Assembly (NCBI GenBank): GCA_964599095.1
Contig: CAZREB010000024.1
Span: 3,828 to 67,827 of the forward strand
Length of the DNA: 64,000 nt
Direction: 5' to 3'
Source: SZAS-79 sp964599095
GTDB taxonomy: Bacteria > Pseudomonadota > Gammaproteobacteria > Burkholderiales > SG8-39
Of the stretch, positions 26,304 through 35,022 are shown piece after piece. Position 1 is the stretch's first letter; the number at the start of each line of letters is the position of its first letter. The notes under the pieces are model-generated. The model saw only the letters and a list, made by a program, of their open reading frames with translations, ran no database searches and had not been told where the DNA came from. Made by a program: the position numbers and the translations under genes.

Positions 26304-26964
26304 GTTCTCGAACGCCTCCAAGCGCTATCCCGGCGGCCAGGAGGCCCTCAGCAACGTGAGTTTCTCGATCGAGCCAGGTGAACTCGCCTTCCTCACCGGG
26401 CGCTCGGGTGCCGGCAAGTCGACGCTTTTCAAGTTGATCCCGGCGATCGAGCGGGCGACCAGCGGCTCGGTCATCGTGAACGGCCAGAATGTCTCGGCGA
26501 TCAAGCCGGCGGCCGTTCCTTTCCTGCGGCGCAACCTCGGCCTGGTTTTCCAGGACCAGAAGCTGCTCTACGACCGCAGCGTGTTCGACAACGTGCTGCT
26601 GCCGCTTTCGTTCAGCGGGTTCACGCCGAAGGAGGCAGCCCGGCGCGCCCGGGCGGCGCTCGACAAGGTGGGCCTGATCGAACGCGAAAAACTCAACCCG
26701 ATCCAGCTCTCGGGAGGCGAACAGCAGCGCGTCGCGATTGCGCGCGCAGTGGCCAACCGGCCTTCGATACTGCTCGCCGACGAACCGACCGCCAATCTCG
26801 ACGCCGACTCGGCCGCTACGATCATGCAGATCTTCCTTTCGTTCCAGCAGGTCGGTGTCACCGTGCTGATCGCCACGCACGACCTGGCGCTGGTCGAGCG
26901 CTCGGGCAAACGGGTGCTGAGGCTCGACCGCGGCCGCCTCGTCGCAGGCGGGGAGCCCGGATGA
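26296..26964 (+). CDS. ftsE: Cell division ATP-binding protein FtsE
   Basis: A 222-residue ABC ATPase that works with FtsX to activate septal peptidoglycan hydrolysis. It carries Walker A GRSGAGKST, signature LSGGEQQR, Walker B LLADEPT and the switch ATHDL. The first possible start is TTG at 26296, reading MIRFSNASKRYPGG, the normal FtsE N-terminus, and it overlaps the end of ftsY. The stop overlaps ftsX by four bases. EnvC, the periplasmic partner regulated by FtsEX, is also in this window near 45.5 kb. Confidence 0.96.
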   Translation: MIRFSNASKRYPGGQEALSNVSFSIEPGELAFLTGRSGAGKSTLFKLIPAIERATSGSVIVNGQNVSAIKPAAVPFLRRNLGLVFQDQKLLYDRSVFDNVLLPLSFSGFTPKEAARRARAALDKVGLIEREKLNPIQLSGGEQQRVAIARAVANRPSILLADEPTANLDADSAATIMQIFLSFQQVGVTVLIATHDLALVERSGKRVLRLDRGRLVAGGEPG

Positions 26965-27869
26965 AAGGATGGCTCTCCCAGCACGCTCAGGCTTTCAGGG
27001 GCGCCTTGCGCAAGCTCGCGGCACAGCGGGCCTCCAGTATTCTGAACGTCCTGGTGATCGGCATTGCGATTTCGCTCCCGGCGGCCGGGTATGTATTGCT
27101 GGCCAACCTGCAGGGCGTCGCCACGCGGTTCTCCCTGGAACCCCAGCTCAGCATCTTTCTGGACGCGGCGGCAAAACCCGCCGACCGCGAGGCACTGGAG
27201 AAGTCGCTGAAGGCCGACCCCCGTGTCGGCCCTGTCAGGTTCGTCTCGAAGGAGGCGGCGCTTGCCGAACTCAACAAGACCGAAGGCATTGCCGAGGTCG
27301 TCGCCGCCCTGAACCAGAACCCGCTGCCGGACGCACTGGTCGTCAAAATGCGCGAAAACCTCCCCCAAGAGCTCGACACGCTTGCGGCCGAACTGCGCAA
27401 GCGGCCGGGGGTCGGCCACGTTCAGGCCGATTCGGGCTGGGCGCGCCGTCTTGCTGCGTTGATCGACATCGGGCGCATTGCGATCGCATTTGCCGGCGTA
27501 CTGCTCGCGACCGGCATGATTGCGGTCACCTTCAACACCATCCGCCTGCAGGTGCTGACCCAGCGGGAAGAGATCGAAGTCGCCAAGCTGCTAGGCGCGT
27601 CCGACTCGTTCATCCGCAGGCCGTTCTATTACCTCGGCGCCTTGCAGGGGCTGGCCGGTGGCGGAGTCGGGCTGGCTATCCTTGCCGGGGGGCTTTCGTT
27701 GCTGAACCGGGGAGTGCGCGCGTTGTCCGAATCGTACGGTTCGGTCTTCGAGTTGGGTTTTCTCGCCCCTGCCGATGCGTTGGCGGCTGCAGGCTTCGCT
27801 GGCCTCCTTGGATGGCTGGGTGCGTACCTGTCAGTGAGCATCTACTTACGTGGAATCGAGCCAAGCTAA
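26961..27869 (+). CDS. ftsX: Cell division protein FtsX
   Basis: A 302-residue inner-membrane partner of FtsE. There is one span near residues 27-48, a periplasmic loop of about 115 residues, and three more spans near 168-190, 222-245 and 268-290. The conserved TFNTIRLQVLTQREEIEVAK follows span 2, with KLLGASDSFIRRPF after it. It overlaps ftsE in an ATGA arrangement, and rpoH follows after an 89-base gap. Confidence 0.95.
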   Translation: MKGWLSQHAQAFRGALRKLAAQRASSILNVLVIGIAISLPAAGYVLLANLQGVATRFSLEPQLSIFLDAAAKPADREALEKSLKADPRVGPVRFVSKEAALAELNKTEGIAEVVAALNQNPLPDALVVKMRENLPQELDTLAAELRKRPGVGHVQADSGWARRLAALIDIGRIAIAFAGVLLATGMIAVTFNTIRLQVLTQREEIEVAKLLGASDSFIRRPFYYLGALQGLAGGGVGLAILAGGLSLLNRGVRALSESYGSVFELGFLAPADALAAAGFAGLLGWLGAYLSVSIYLRGIEPS

Positions 27870-27907
27870 ACCCTCTTGCTAGAAGGGGTAGTGAACTTGT
27901 CGCCCAT

Positions 27908-27934
27908 TTAGCACTCTAATTATGAGAGTGCTAG
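27908..27934 (+). promoter_or_regulatory. CIRCE operator (HrcA binding site) upstream of rpoH
   Basis: TTAGCACTC, nine bases, then GAGTGCTAG at 27908-27934. This matches the CIRCE consensus TTAGCACTC-N9-GAGTGCTAA at 17 of 18 arm positions. It lies 24 bases upstream of the rpoH start codon. A possible sigma-70 promoter overlaps it (TTAGCA at 27908-27913 and TAGAAT at 27932-27937, 18-base spacer), the geometry expected for repression by HrcA. hrcA itself is not in the window. Confidence 0.9.
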
Positions 27935-27958
27935 AATTCACTTAAGGGAGATCACGCC

Positions 27959-28834
<876 letters not shown>

Positions 28835-28865
28835 CCGCAGTCCGCAGGCGCGGCCTGCCGCGGAC

Positions 28866-28890
28866 AAACGGCTGCGCGCGGCCGTTTTCT
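28866..28890 (+). terminator. Rho-independent terminator after rpoH
   Basis: Seven-base stem AAACGGC/GCCGTTT at 28866-28872 and 28881-28887 with an eight-base GC-rich loop, then TCTCTT. It sits 31 bases after the rpoH stop and ahead of the convergent sco1 gene. Confidence 0.7.
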
Positions 28891-28922
28891 CTTATTCCTG
28901 CCGCTCGTGCGTCTCCGGCTGC

Positions 28923-29507
28923 CTAACTGCCCTCTTTAAGCAGCGTCCGGATGTCGTCCACCAGCGTGCCCAACTGGTCGTGCTTGACGTAGAGCCGCAA
29001 GCGCCCCCGCTGGTCGAATGCGTAGCTGGCGGCCGTGTGGTCCATGGTGTAGTTCTCGGGCGTTGAACCCGCGCGCTTCTCGTAGAAGATCTTGAACTCC
29101 TTGGCCGTCTTCTGCGTGGCCGCGAGGTCCCCGTAAAGACCGAGAAAGCGCGCGTCGAACGCAGGAACGTATTGCGCCAGGACCTGGGCCGTATCGCGCT
29201 CGGGATCCAGGGTCGCGAAGAGCACCTGCACCTTGTCCGCATCCGGCCCGAGCTTCTGCATGACGCCCTTGAGCTCGGACAGCGTGGTCGGGCAGACGTC
29301 GGGGCAGCGCGTGAACCCGAAGAACAACACCACGACCTTGCCGCGGAAATCGGCCAGTGTCCGCGGCTTGCCGTTATGGTCGGTGAGTTCGAATCCCTTG
29401 CCGTAGTCCGCGCCGGTGATGTCGATGTTCTTGAACTTCGGACCGCCGGCGTCGCAGGCTGCGAGCAGCAGCGACACCGCCACCAGCGCCGCAAGGCTAC
29501 GCCACAA
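28923..29507 (-). CDS. SCO1/SenC family copper chaperone
   Basis: A 194-residue lipoprotein-anchored thioredoxin-fold protein that delivers copper to the CuA site of cytochrome oxidase. The signal LAALVAVSLLLAAC ends in a lipidated Cys, the copper motif CPDVC is at 68-72, and the distal His is in NYTMDHTAAS. The only plausible start is TTG 29507, which overlaps the last 11 bases of ctaB; no ATG or GTG is available before the signal sequence. It is the last gene of the oxidase biogenesis block. Confidence 0.92.
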   Translation of the reverse strand: MWRSLAALVAVSLLLAACDAGGPKFKNIDITGADYGKGFELTDHNGKPRTLADFRGKVVVLFFGFTRCPDVCPTTLSELKGVMQKLGPDADKVQVLFATLDPERDTAQVLAQYVPAFDARFLGLYGDLAATQKTAKEFKIFYEKRAGSTPENYTMDHTAASYAFDQRGRLRLYVKHDQLGTLVDDIRTLLKEGS

Positions 29508-30402
29508 GGTAGTGGTCGGCGAGCAACGCCGCGAAGAGCAGCGACAGGTAGGCGATCGAGTAGCGGAAGGTCCTGCGCGCGAGGTCGTCGCTGTAGTCGA
29601 CATAGATCCGGATTGCGTAGGCGATGAAAATCCCGCCGAGGACAAGCGCCGCGCCGAGATAGAGCCAGCCGTTCATCCTGATCACGAAGGGCAGCAGCGA
29701 AGCGGCGAACATGATCAGCGTATACAGGAGCACATGCAGCCTGGTGAACTTCTGCCCGTGGGTGACCGGCAGCATCGGCAGGCCGGCCTTGGCATATTCC
29801 TCGGTCCGGTAGAGCGCAAGCGCCCAGAAATGCGGCGGCGTCCAAGTGTAGATAATCAGGAACAGCATCATCGCCTCGGTGGTCACCTCTCCGGTGACTG
29901 CGGCCCAGCCGAGCACCGGCGGCATTGCGCCGGACGCGCCGCCGATCACGATGTTCTGCGGGGTGGCCGGCTTGAGGATCACGGTGTAGACGATGGCGTA
30001 GCCGACAAAGGTGCCGAGCGTCAGCCACATGGTCAGCGGATTGACGAAGGCGTTGAGCAGCCAGAGACCGGTGCCGCCGACCGCGCCGGCGAAGACCAGC
30101 GTCTGCAGCGCGGTCAGATCCCCGCGCGGCAATGGCCGCCAGCTCGTACGCCGCATGAGTGCATCGATCTTCTGCTCGACCAGGCAGTTGACTGCGGCGG
30201 CCGCGCCCGCAACCAGTGCGATCCCGATCGTCCCGCAGAGCAGGACTCGCAAAGGAACCATGCCCGGCGTCGCCAGGAACATGCCGATCACCGCGGTGAA
30301 CACTATCAGCGACACCACGCGCGGCTTGGTCAGCGCATAGAACGACCTCAGCTTCTGGAGGAAGGGACGCGGGGATGCCGGATTCAGGACTTGGGAGGAC
30401 AT
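29497..30402 (-). CDS. ctaB: Protoheme IX farnesyltransferase (heme O synthase)
   Basis: A 301-residue polytopic UbiA-family enzyme that converts heme B to heme O for the aa3 oxidase. It has about nine spans and the family motif NCLVEQKIDALMRRTSWRPL, the N-x3-D-x2-M-x-R-T active-site region. A second Asp-rich loop follows near residues 215-235. It lies 17 bases after ctaA and overlaps sco1. Confidence 0.96.
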   Translation of the reverse strand: MSSQVLNPASPRPFLQKLRSFYALTKPRVVSLIVFTAVIGMFLATPGMVPLRVLLCGTIGIALVAGAAAAVNCLVEQKIDALMRRTSWRPLPRGDLTALQTLVFAGAVGGTGLWLLNAFVNPLTMWLTLGTFVGYAIVYTVILKPATPQNIVIGGASGAMPPVLGWAAVTGEVTTEAMMLFLIIYTWTPPHFWALALYRTEEYAKAGLPMLPVTHGQKFTRLHVLLYTLIMFAASLLPFVIRMNGWLYLGAALVLGGIFIAYAIRIYVDYSDDLARRTFRYSIAYLSLLFAALLADHYLVA

Positions 30403-30419
30403 GCTGTGCGGCAGGCGGG

Positions 30420-31469
30420 TCAGGCTTTCGGGGGCTGGACTCGGACCACGCGCTGGTTCAGCGCAAGCCCGTGGAAAGTAACGTAGTTTATCACGACGAG
30501 CAGGATGAGCAGCAGCGCCGCCCCGGCATTGTGGGCGGCCGCGAGCACGAGCGGCAACCCGAATGCGACGTTGGCCAGCCCAAGCATGAACTGCGCCGCC
30601 AATGCCGCAAACAACAGGTACCCGAGCACGCGCGTACCGCCGGCCCTTGCCAGCCGGTACGCGAGCGTGCCGAGGACCAGGACCACGAGCAGCGCAAACA
30701 TCCTGTGCGTCCAGTGAATCGCCACCAGCGCGTCACTCGAGAGCAGCCCACCGTCGGACGTCATGCCGAGTTCCCGCACGACATGGAAGGCATTGCCGAA
30801 ATCCATCGCAGGCGCGGCCTCGCCTCGACACAGCGGCAGGTCCGGGCAGGCGAGCGCAGCGTAGTTCGTGCTGACCCAGCCGCCCAGAATGACCTGGGCG
30901 CAGAGCATGACGAACGCGACGACCGCGAGGGACCGCAGCGCCCTGATCCCGGGCGACCCATCGCTTGCCTTCGGCAGCCACTGCCGCGACGCGAGCCAGG
31001 TGAGCAGCGCCAGAGTCGTCATTCCGCCGACCAGGTGCCCGGTCACGATGGCGGGCTTGAGAAGCATCGTCACGGTCCATTTGCCCAGTGTCGCCTGGAA
31101 GGCGACCACCGCCACGATCGACGTCGCCAGCCAGGGCGGCTGTCCAAGCGGCTTGCGCCACAGCCACGCGAGCACCGCAACTGCGAGGATCAAGAGGCCC
31201 AGAGTGCCGGCGAGATATCGATGGCCCATCTCCTTCCACGCCTTGGGCATCGAGACCGGCCCGTGCGCCCCGCCCTGCTCTTCGACTGCGCGCCGGATAT
31301 GGCTCTCGGCATTCGCCGGCGTCAGTTTGCCGTAGCAGCCCGGCCAGTCCGGGCAGCCCAGGCCGGCATCCGAGAGCCTCACGTATGCGCCGACGACCAC
31401 GACAACGAACGTGAGGCACGCGCAGGCAAGCACGAGCAGGCGGTACGCTCTCGCGGGATCGGTGCTCAT
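30420..31469 (-). CDS. ctaA: Heme A synthase (COX15/CtaA family)
   Basis: A 349-residue eight-span membrane enzyme that oxidises heme O to heme A. The N-terminal half has GAYVRLSDAGLGCPDWPGCYG and HRYLAGTLG with heme-ligand His residues. The second half repeats the pattern with NYAALACPDLPLCRG and IHWTHRMFA. Cysteine pairs of the kind that form periplasmic disulfides are present in both halves. The ATG at 31469 overlaps the end of the upstream Sco-like gene by four bases. Confidence 0.95.
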   Translation of the reverse strand: MSTDPARAYRLLVLACACLTFVVVVVGAYVRLSDAGLGCPDWPGCYGKLTPANAESHIRRAVEEQGGAHGPVSMPKAWKEMGHRYLAGTLGLLILAVAVLAWLWRKPLGQPPWLATSIVAVVAFQATLGKWTVTMLLKPAIVTGHLVGGMTTLALLTWLASRQWLPKASDGSPGIRALRSLAVVAFVMLCAQVILGGWVSTNYAALACPDLPLCRGEAAPAMDFGNAFHVVRELGMTSDGGLLSSDALVAIHWTHRMFALLVVLVLGTLAYRLARAGGTRVLGYLLFAALAAQFMLGLANVAFGLPLVLAAAHNAGAALLLILLVVINYVTFHGLALNQRVVRVQPPKA

Positions 31470-32056
31470 CCTATCCCCGACAACTTCATCAGGCGCTGCA
31501 GGTCCTTCAGCATGCGCGACGGGTCGGGTTCGCGCGGAAAGCGCATCATCAGGTCGCCGTGCGGGTCGATGAGGTACACATGGTCGGCGGCTGCACGCTC
31601 GGCGGGAAACTCGGCGGCGATCGGCTTGGAGGCGATGCGCGCCAGCCGCGTGCCCTCGATGGCCTGCAGCAGCCTCGGCGAGGGCGCCTGCGCATCCGTG
31701 ATCAGCCAGACCCGTTCGACGCGCGACATGTCCTTGCCGAGCGCCTTGCGGACCTGGCGCATGAAATAGAGCTTTCGCTCGCAATACTCGCCACACGCCG
31801 CCGCATCGAACTGGACCAGGATCCACTTGCCGCGCAAGTCGGAAAAGCGGAAGTCGCGTCCTTGCATGTCCGGCAAGGCCGTGTCCGACAGCGGCTTGGG
31901 CGGAATCAGCGTACCGTAATTCGCAGACCCGCCAGGCGCGAGGTCGAAGAAATACGCGACGTAACCGGCGACCACAGGCAAGGCGAAGAAGGCCGCGAGC
32001 GCGAACAGCTTGATGCGGCCCCGGCGAACAGGATCAGCGGGGAGCAGGTCGGGCAC
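31466..32056 (-). CDS. Sco-like membrane-anchored thioredoxin-fold protein
   Basis: A 196-residue protein with one N-terminal span (about residues 16-36) and a periplasmic thioredoxin-like domain. It has a CxxxC pair, C88-GEY-C92, in the position of the Sco copper motif, and a histidine in AAADHVYLIDPHGD where Sco proteins have the distal ligand. Overall similarity to Sco1 is low. It sits between surf1 and ctaA in the betaproteobacterial oxidase block, so a role in CuA/CuB metallation or cysteine reduction is likely but inferred. It overlaps both neighbouring genes. Confidence 0.78.
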   Translation of the reverse strand: MPDLLPADPVRRGRIKLFALAAFFALPVVAGYVAYFFDLAPGGSANYGTLIPPKPLSDTALPDMQGRDFRFSDLRGKWILVQFDAAACGEYCERKLYFMRQVRKALGKDMSRVERVWLITDAQAPSPRLLQAIEGTRLARIASKPIAAEFPAERAAADHVYLIDPHGDLMMRFPREPDPSRMLKDLQRLMKLSGIG

Positions 32057-32762
32057 GATCGAAACTCAGGACGATGAAGGCCGCGACGCAAAATGCCGCG
32101 ATCAGGTACCACTGGATGGCGTAGCTCGTGTGCTTCTCGATGCCGAAATCGGCCTTCGGCCAATCCCGGACGAGGCCGTCGTCGAGGGTCGAATGCTGCT
32201 CCAGCAACACCGGCTGGAGCGCGAGCCCCGACCATTCGGAGAACTCGTCGAAGGTCAGGCCCGGCCACACGCGGCCGGCAGGTCGGCCCCCGCCTGTTGC
32301 GAGCACGCGGGGCGCGTGCTCGACGCCGAGCCCTTCCACATAGACTTCGCCCGGCGGCGTCCTCACCTGCGGGATGTCTTCGCGCCTTGCGCCGGCCGCG
32401 ATCCAGCCGCGATTGACAAGCACATGCAGCGCACTGCCCGAAAGCCGCAATGGCGTGACCACGAAATAGCCGACGCGGCCCCGATACACCTTGTTCTCGA
32501 GAAGGACGGTGAACCTGGGAATGAACTCCCCCCGCGCACCCAGGCGCCTGAAAGCGAGCGAGGATGCCGGCGCCGCCGACCCGGGGATCGCGAGCGGCGC
32601 GGCGCGATCGGCCGCTTCGAAACGCTCGGCGAGATCGCGCTTCTCCTGTGCGCGACGCGACTGCCAGTTGCCAAGCGAGACGGTCGCGAAGGCCGCCGCC
32701 AAGGCGAGCAGGAAGCCCCACCAGCGCGGACGGAACCGCAGGCCCTGCATCCGTGAAGTCAT
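32034..32762 (-). CDS. SURF1 family cytochrome oxidase assembly protein
   Basis: A 242-residue protein from ATG 32762 (an ATG at 32798 would add 12 residues). Two membrane helices, near residues 14-31 and 214-234, flank a periplasmic domain. SURF1 signatures are LGNWQSRRAQEKRDL, VLVNRGWIAAGARRED and HTSYAIQWYLIA. SURF1 helps insert heme a into subunit I. The gene is divergent from a small DUF2909 gene and overlaps the downstream Sco-like gene by 23 bases. Confidence 0.93.
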   Translation of the reverse strand: MTSRMQGLRFRPRWWGFLLALAAAFATVSLGNWQSRRAQEKRDLAERFEAADRAAPLAIPGSAAPASSLAFRRLGARGEFIPRFTVLLENKVYRGRVGYFVVTPLRLSGSALHVLVNRGWIAAGARREDIPQVRTPPGEVYVEGLGVEHAPRVLATGGGRPAGRVWPGLTFDEFSEWSGLALQPVLLEQHSTLDDGLVRDWPKADFGIEKHTSYAIQWYLIAAFCVAAFIVLSFDRARPAPR

Positions 32763-32800
32763 CGGTGGAATGGTTGCATTCCTTGGACTAGACTGCATTA

Positions 32801-32998
32801 ATGCGCTTCGTAGTGATCGCCATGCTCATCCTGATCATCGCCAGCCTCGGGTCGGGGCTGTATTTCGTCATGCACGACGAGCCCGGATCCAAACGAGCGG
32901 TCAAGGCCCTGGCGATTCGCGTCGGTCTGTCGATGCTGCTCTTCCTTGTTTTGATGGCGAGCTACTACTTTGGTTTCATCCCCGGCCGCGTTTCCTAG
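32801..32998 (+). CDS. DUF2909 twin-transmembrane small protein
   Basis: A 65-residue protein with two hydrophobic helices, about residues 3-24 and 38-59, joined by a short charged loop (MHDEPGSKRAVK). This matches the DUF2909 pattern, and the family is often found beside coxC/surf1 in betaproteobacteria. It is the only plus-strand gene in the oxidase block, lying between convergent coxC and divergent surf1. The function is unknown; oxidase association is inferred from position. Confidence 0.8.
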   Translation: MRFVVIAMLILIIASLGSGLYFVMHDEPGSKRAVKALAIRVGLSMLLFLVLMASYYFGFIPGRVS

Positions 32999-33085
32999 CA
33001 GCTGATCCTTCTCAAGGAGGGGGTACGGGGGAACCATGTGTTCCCCTGTTCTCTTCCTGCCCTGCTTCTACGCCGCCAGGCGCAG

Positions 33086-33115
33086 AAAAAAAGATGCCGC
33101 ACTGCGTGCGGCATC
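33086..33115 (-). terminator. Rho-independent terminator after coxC
   Basis: Perfect 10-base-pair stem GATGCCGCAC/GTGCGGCATC at 33093-33115 with a three-base loop. On the minus strand it is followed by seven T residues (plus-strand A run 33086-33092). It separates the oxidase structural operon from the DUF2909 gene that converges on it. Confidence 0.9.
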
Positions 33116-33216
33116 AAAGTTGCTGCCTCCGGAGTCCCGAGCGGGCGTCTTGCGCGTCCGCGTGGGACCCTCCTCCTCGTTGTTCGATGAAATTCCGCGC
33201 TGTCGAGCCCTTGCTG

Positions 33217-34083
33217 CTAGAGCCAGTATACGAAGATGAACAGGCCGAGCCAGACGACGTCGACGAAGTGCCAGTACCAGGCCACCGCCTCGAACGCGAA
33301 ATGGTGGTCGGGCTTGAAGTGCCCGGCCAGGCAGCGTGCGAGGATTACCGTCAGCATGATCGCGCCGAGCGTCACGTGGAAGCCGTGGAACCCGGTCAGC
33401 ATGTAGAACGTCGAGCCGTACACACCCGTGGTGAGCTTGAGGTTGAGCTCGTGATACCCGTGGCCGTACTCGATTACCTGGCACGCAAGGAAGGTGACGC
33501 CCAGCGCAATCGTGAAGAACATGAACAGGTTCAGCAGGCCCCGCTTGTTCTCTTTGAGTGCCCAGTGCGCGACCGTGATCGTCGCGCCCGAGGACAGCAG
33601 AAGGAACGTGTTCAGCGCCGGCAGGCCCCACGCGCCCATCGGGGAGAATTTCTCGGCGAAGCCCGGCCCGGCCGAAGGCCAATGGCCGCTGAAGCCGGGC
33701 CAGAGGAGCTCGTTGTGGGTGAGGCTTCCGAGGTCGGGCACCGAGATCACGCGGGTCCAGAAGAGCGCGCCGAAGAACCCGGCAAAGAACATCACCTCGG
33801 AGAAGATGAACCAGCTCATGCCCCAGCGGAACGACACGTCGACCTGCTTGGAATAGCGGTTGGTCTCGGACTCGCGGATCACGTCGCCGAACCAGCGGAA
33901 CATCATGTACAGCAGGATCATGAAACCGAGTGCAAGCGAAACCCAGCCGCCGCTCATGCCGTTGAAGACGAAGACGGCCCCCAGCGCCATGCAGAACAGG
34001 CCCACCGAGCCCATGATCGGCCACGGCATCGGCTGCGGTATGAAGTAGGCCGGCGTGCCCTGAGCGGTCGGATGTTGCGACAT
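33217..34083 (-). CDS. coxC: Cytochrome c oxidase subunit III
   Basis: A 288-residue seven-span subunit of the aa3 oxidase. Recognisable stretches are MSWFIFSEVMFFAGFFGALF, NTFLLLSSGATITVAHWALK and GFHGFHVTLGAIML, and it ends AWYWHFVDVVWLGLFIFVYW, the canonical C-terminus. It is the last structural gene of the coxB-coxA-ctaG-coxC operon, 44 bases after the DUF2970 gene, and is followed by a strong terminator. Confidence 0.98.
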   Translation of the reverse strand: MSQHPTAQGTPAYFIPQPMPWPIMGSVGLFCMALGAVFVFNGMSGGWVSLALGFMILLYMMFRWFGDVIRESETNRYSKQVDVSFRWGMSWFIFSEVMFFAGFFGALFWTRVISVPDLGSLTHNELLWPGFSGHWPSAGPGFAEKFSPMGAWGLPALNTFLLLSSGATITVAHWALKENKRGLLNLFMFFTIALGVTFLACQVIEYGHGYHELNLKLTTGVYGSTFYMLTGFHGFHVTLGAIMLTVILARCLAGHFKPDHHFAFEAVAWYWHFVDVVWLGLFIFVYWL

Positions 34084-34127
34084 GTTGTTTTCTCCCGTAT
34101 TCCCTGTTTCCGGATTTCCTGCGGCGG

Positions 34128-34331
34128 TCAGCTGGTCACCAGCTTCACCACCATTACCAGAGCAAGCACGAACAGCACGGCGCCGATGACGCCTGCGATG
34201 ATCACCTGCACCGGGCTGATGCTGACCGAATCGCTCTCATAGTCCTTTCTCTTGCGAACGCCGAAGAACGACCAGAACACCGCCTTCGCGACTGCCAGGA
34301 AGGATGCCCTCGGCGGCGCTTCCTGCGCCAT
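34128..34331 (-). CDS. DUF2970 small membrane protein
   Basis: A 67-residue protein with an N-terminal amphipathic stretch (ASFLAVAKAVFWSFFGVRKRKDYE) and one C-terminal membrane helix (VQVIIAGVIGAVLFVLALVMV). This pattern, and its place between ctaG and coxC, match DUF2970, a betaproteobacterial oxidase-cluster family of unknown role. The ATG at 34331 shares a base with the ctaG stop (TGATG); a GTG one codon earlier is also possible. Confidence 0.82.
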   Translation of the reverse strand: MAQEAPPRASFLAVAKAVFWSFFGVRKRKDYESDSVSISPVQVIIAGVIGAVLFVLALVMVVKLVTS

Positions 34332-34891
34332 CACGATTTGCCCCCCATGCCCGGCACCTCGAAGAACGTGTAGGACAGCGTGATCGTGTGCACGTCGGCG
34401 GGCAGGCTCGGGTCGATCAGGAACACCACCGGCATCCTCCGCGTCTCACCCGGCGCGAACGTCTGCTTCGAGAAGCAAAAGCATTCCAGTTTGCTGAAAT
34501 ACTGGCCGGCGCGCTGCGGGCCGTAACTCGGCACCGCCTGCCCGGTCACCGGCACCGACTTGGTGTTCACGACCTCGAACTCGACCGTGGCGAGTTCACC
34601 GGGATGCACCGTGATGTGGTTCTGCAGCGTCCGGAAGTGCCACGGCAGGTTGTGCGCATTGGCGTCGAACTCGATCGAGATCGTGCGCGCGTAGTCGACC
34701 TGGGTATTCACGGCTGCGCCCGTCGTCTTCGACGTCGCCTCGATGTTGTTCAGGCCCAGCGCCAGGCAGATCTGCTTGTAGAACGGCACCAAGGCATAGC
34801 CGAACCCGAACATCAGCGAAGCCACGATCGAGAGCTTGACCAGAAGACGCCGGTTGTCGCCGACGACGTGGCCTTCCTGCGCCGCGCTCAT
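34331..34891 (-). CDS. ctaG: Cytochrome c oxidase assembly protein CtaG (Cox11)
   Basis: A 186-residue membrane-anchored copper chaperone for the CuB site. There is one span near residues 17-36, then YKQICLALGLNN, and the copper-binding CFCF in KLECFCFSKQTF around residue 135. The C-terminus has the conserved PVVFLIDPSL. It overlaps the 44-residue protein gene upstream by four bases and the DUF2970 gene downstream by one. Confidence 0.96.
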   Translation of the reverse strand: MSAAQEGHVVGDNRRLLVKLSIVASLMFGFGYALVPFYKQICLALGLNNIEATSKTTGAAVNTQVDYARTISIEFDANAHNLPWHFRTLQNHITVHPGELATVEFEVVNTKSVPVTGQAVPSYGPQRAGQYFSKLECFCFSKQTFAPGETRRMPVVFLIDPSLPADVHTITLSYTFFEVPGMGGKS

Positions 34892-35022
34892 CGGATCAGC
34901 CAGTACTTGAGGATGACTGCGGCGAAGAACGCCAGCGCCACCGCGGCCAGGATCAGCCCCGTCCTCGCGTTGCGGCTCAGCGCCACGTCCATGCCACCCG
35001 GATCGGTCGAGCGTTCGGTCAC
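34888..35022 (-). CDS. Small single-span cytochrome oxidase-associated protein (44 residues)
   Basis: A short gene between coxA and ctaG: GTG at 35022 overlaps the coxA stop (GTGA) and its stop overlaps the ctaG start (ATGA). The product is 44 residues, with a polar N-terminus (TERSTDPGGMDVALSRNART) and one helix (GLILAAVALAFFAAVILKYW). An internal ATG at 34992 would leave 34 residues. Both overlaps argue for real translation. Small oxidase assembly proteins are annotated at this position in related genomes; that is recalled knowledge, and the function here is inferred from context. Confidence 0.75.
   Translation of the reverse strand: MTERSTDPGGMDVALSRNARTGLILAAVALAFFAAVILKYWLIR

Noticed and set aside
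27871..27910. Sigma-32 promoter upstream of rpoH (CTCTTGCT and GCCCATTTA)
   Set aside because: The spacer is about 21 bases and the -35 is a poor match; the CIRCE element with an overlapping sigma-70-like promoter explains the region better.
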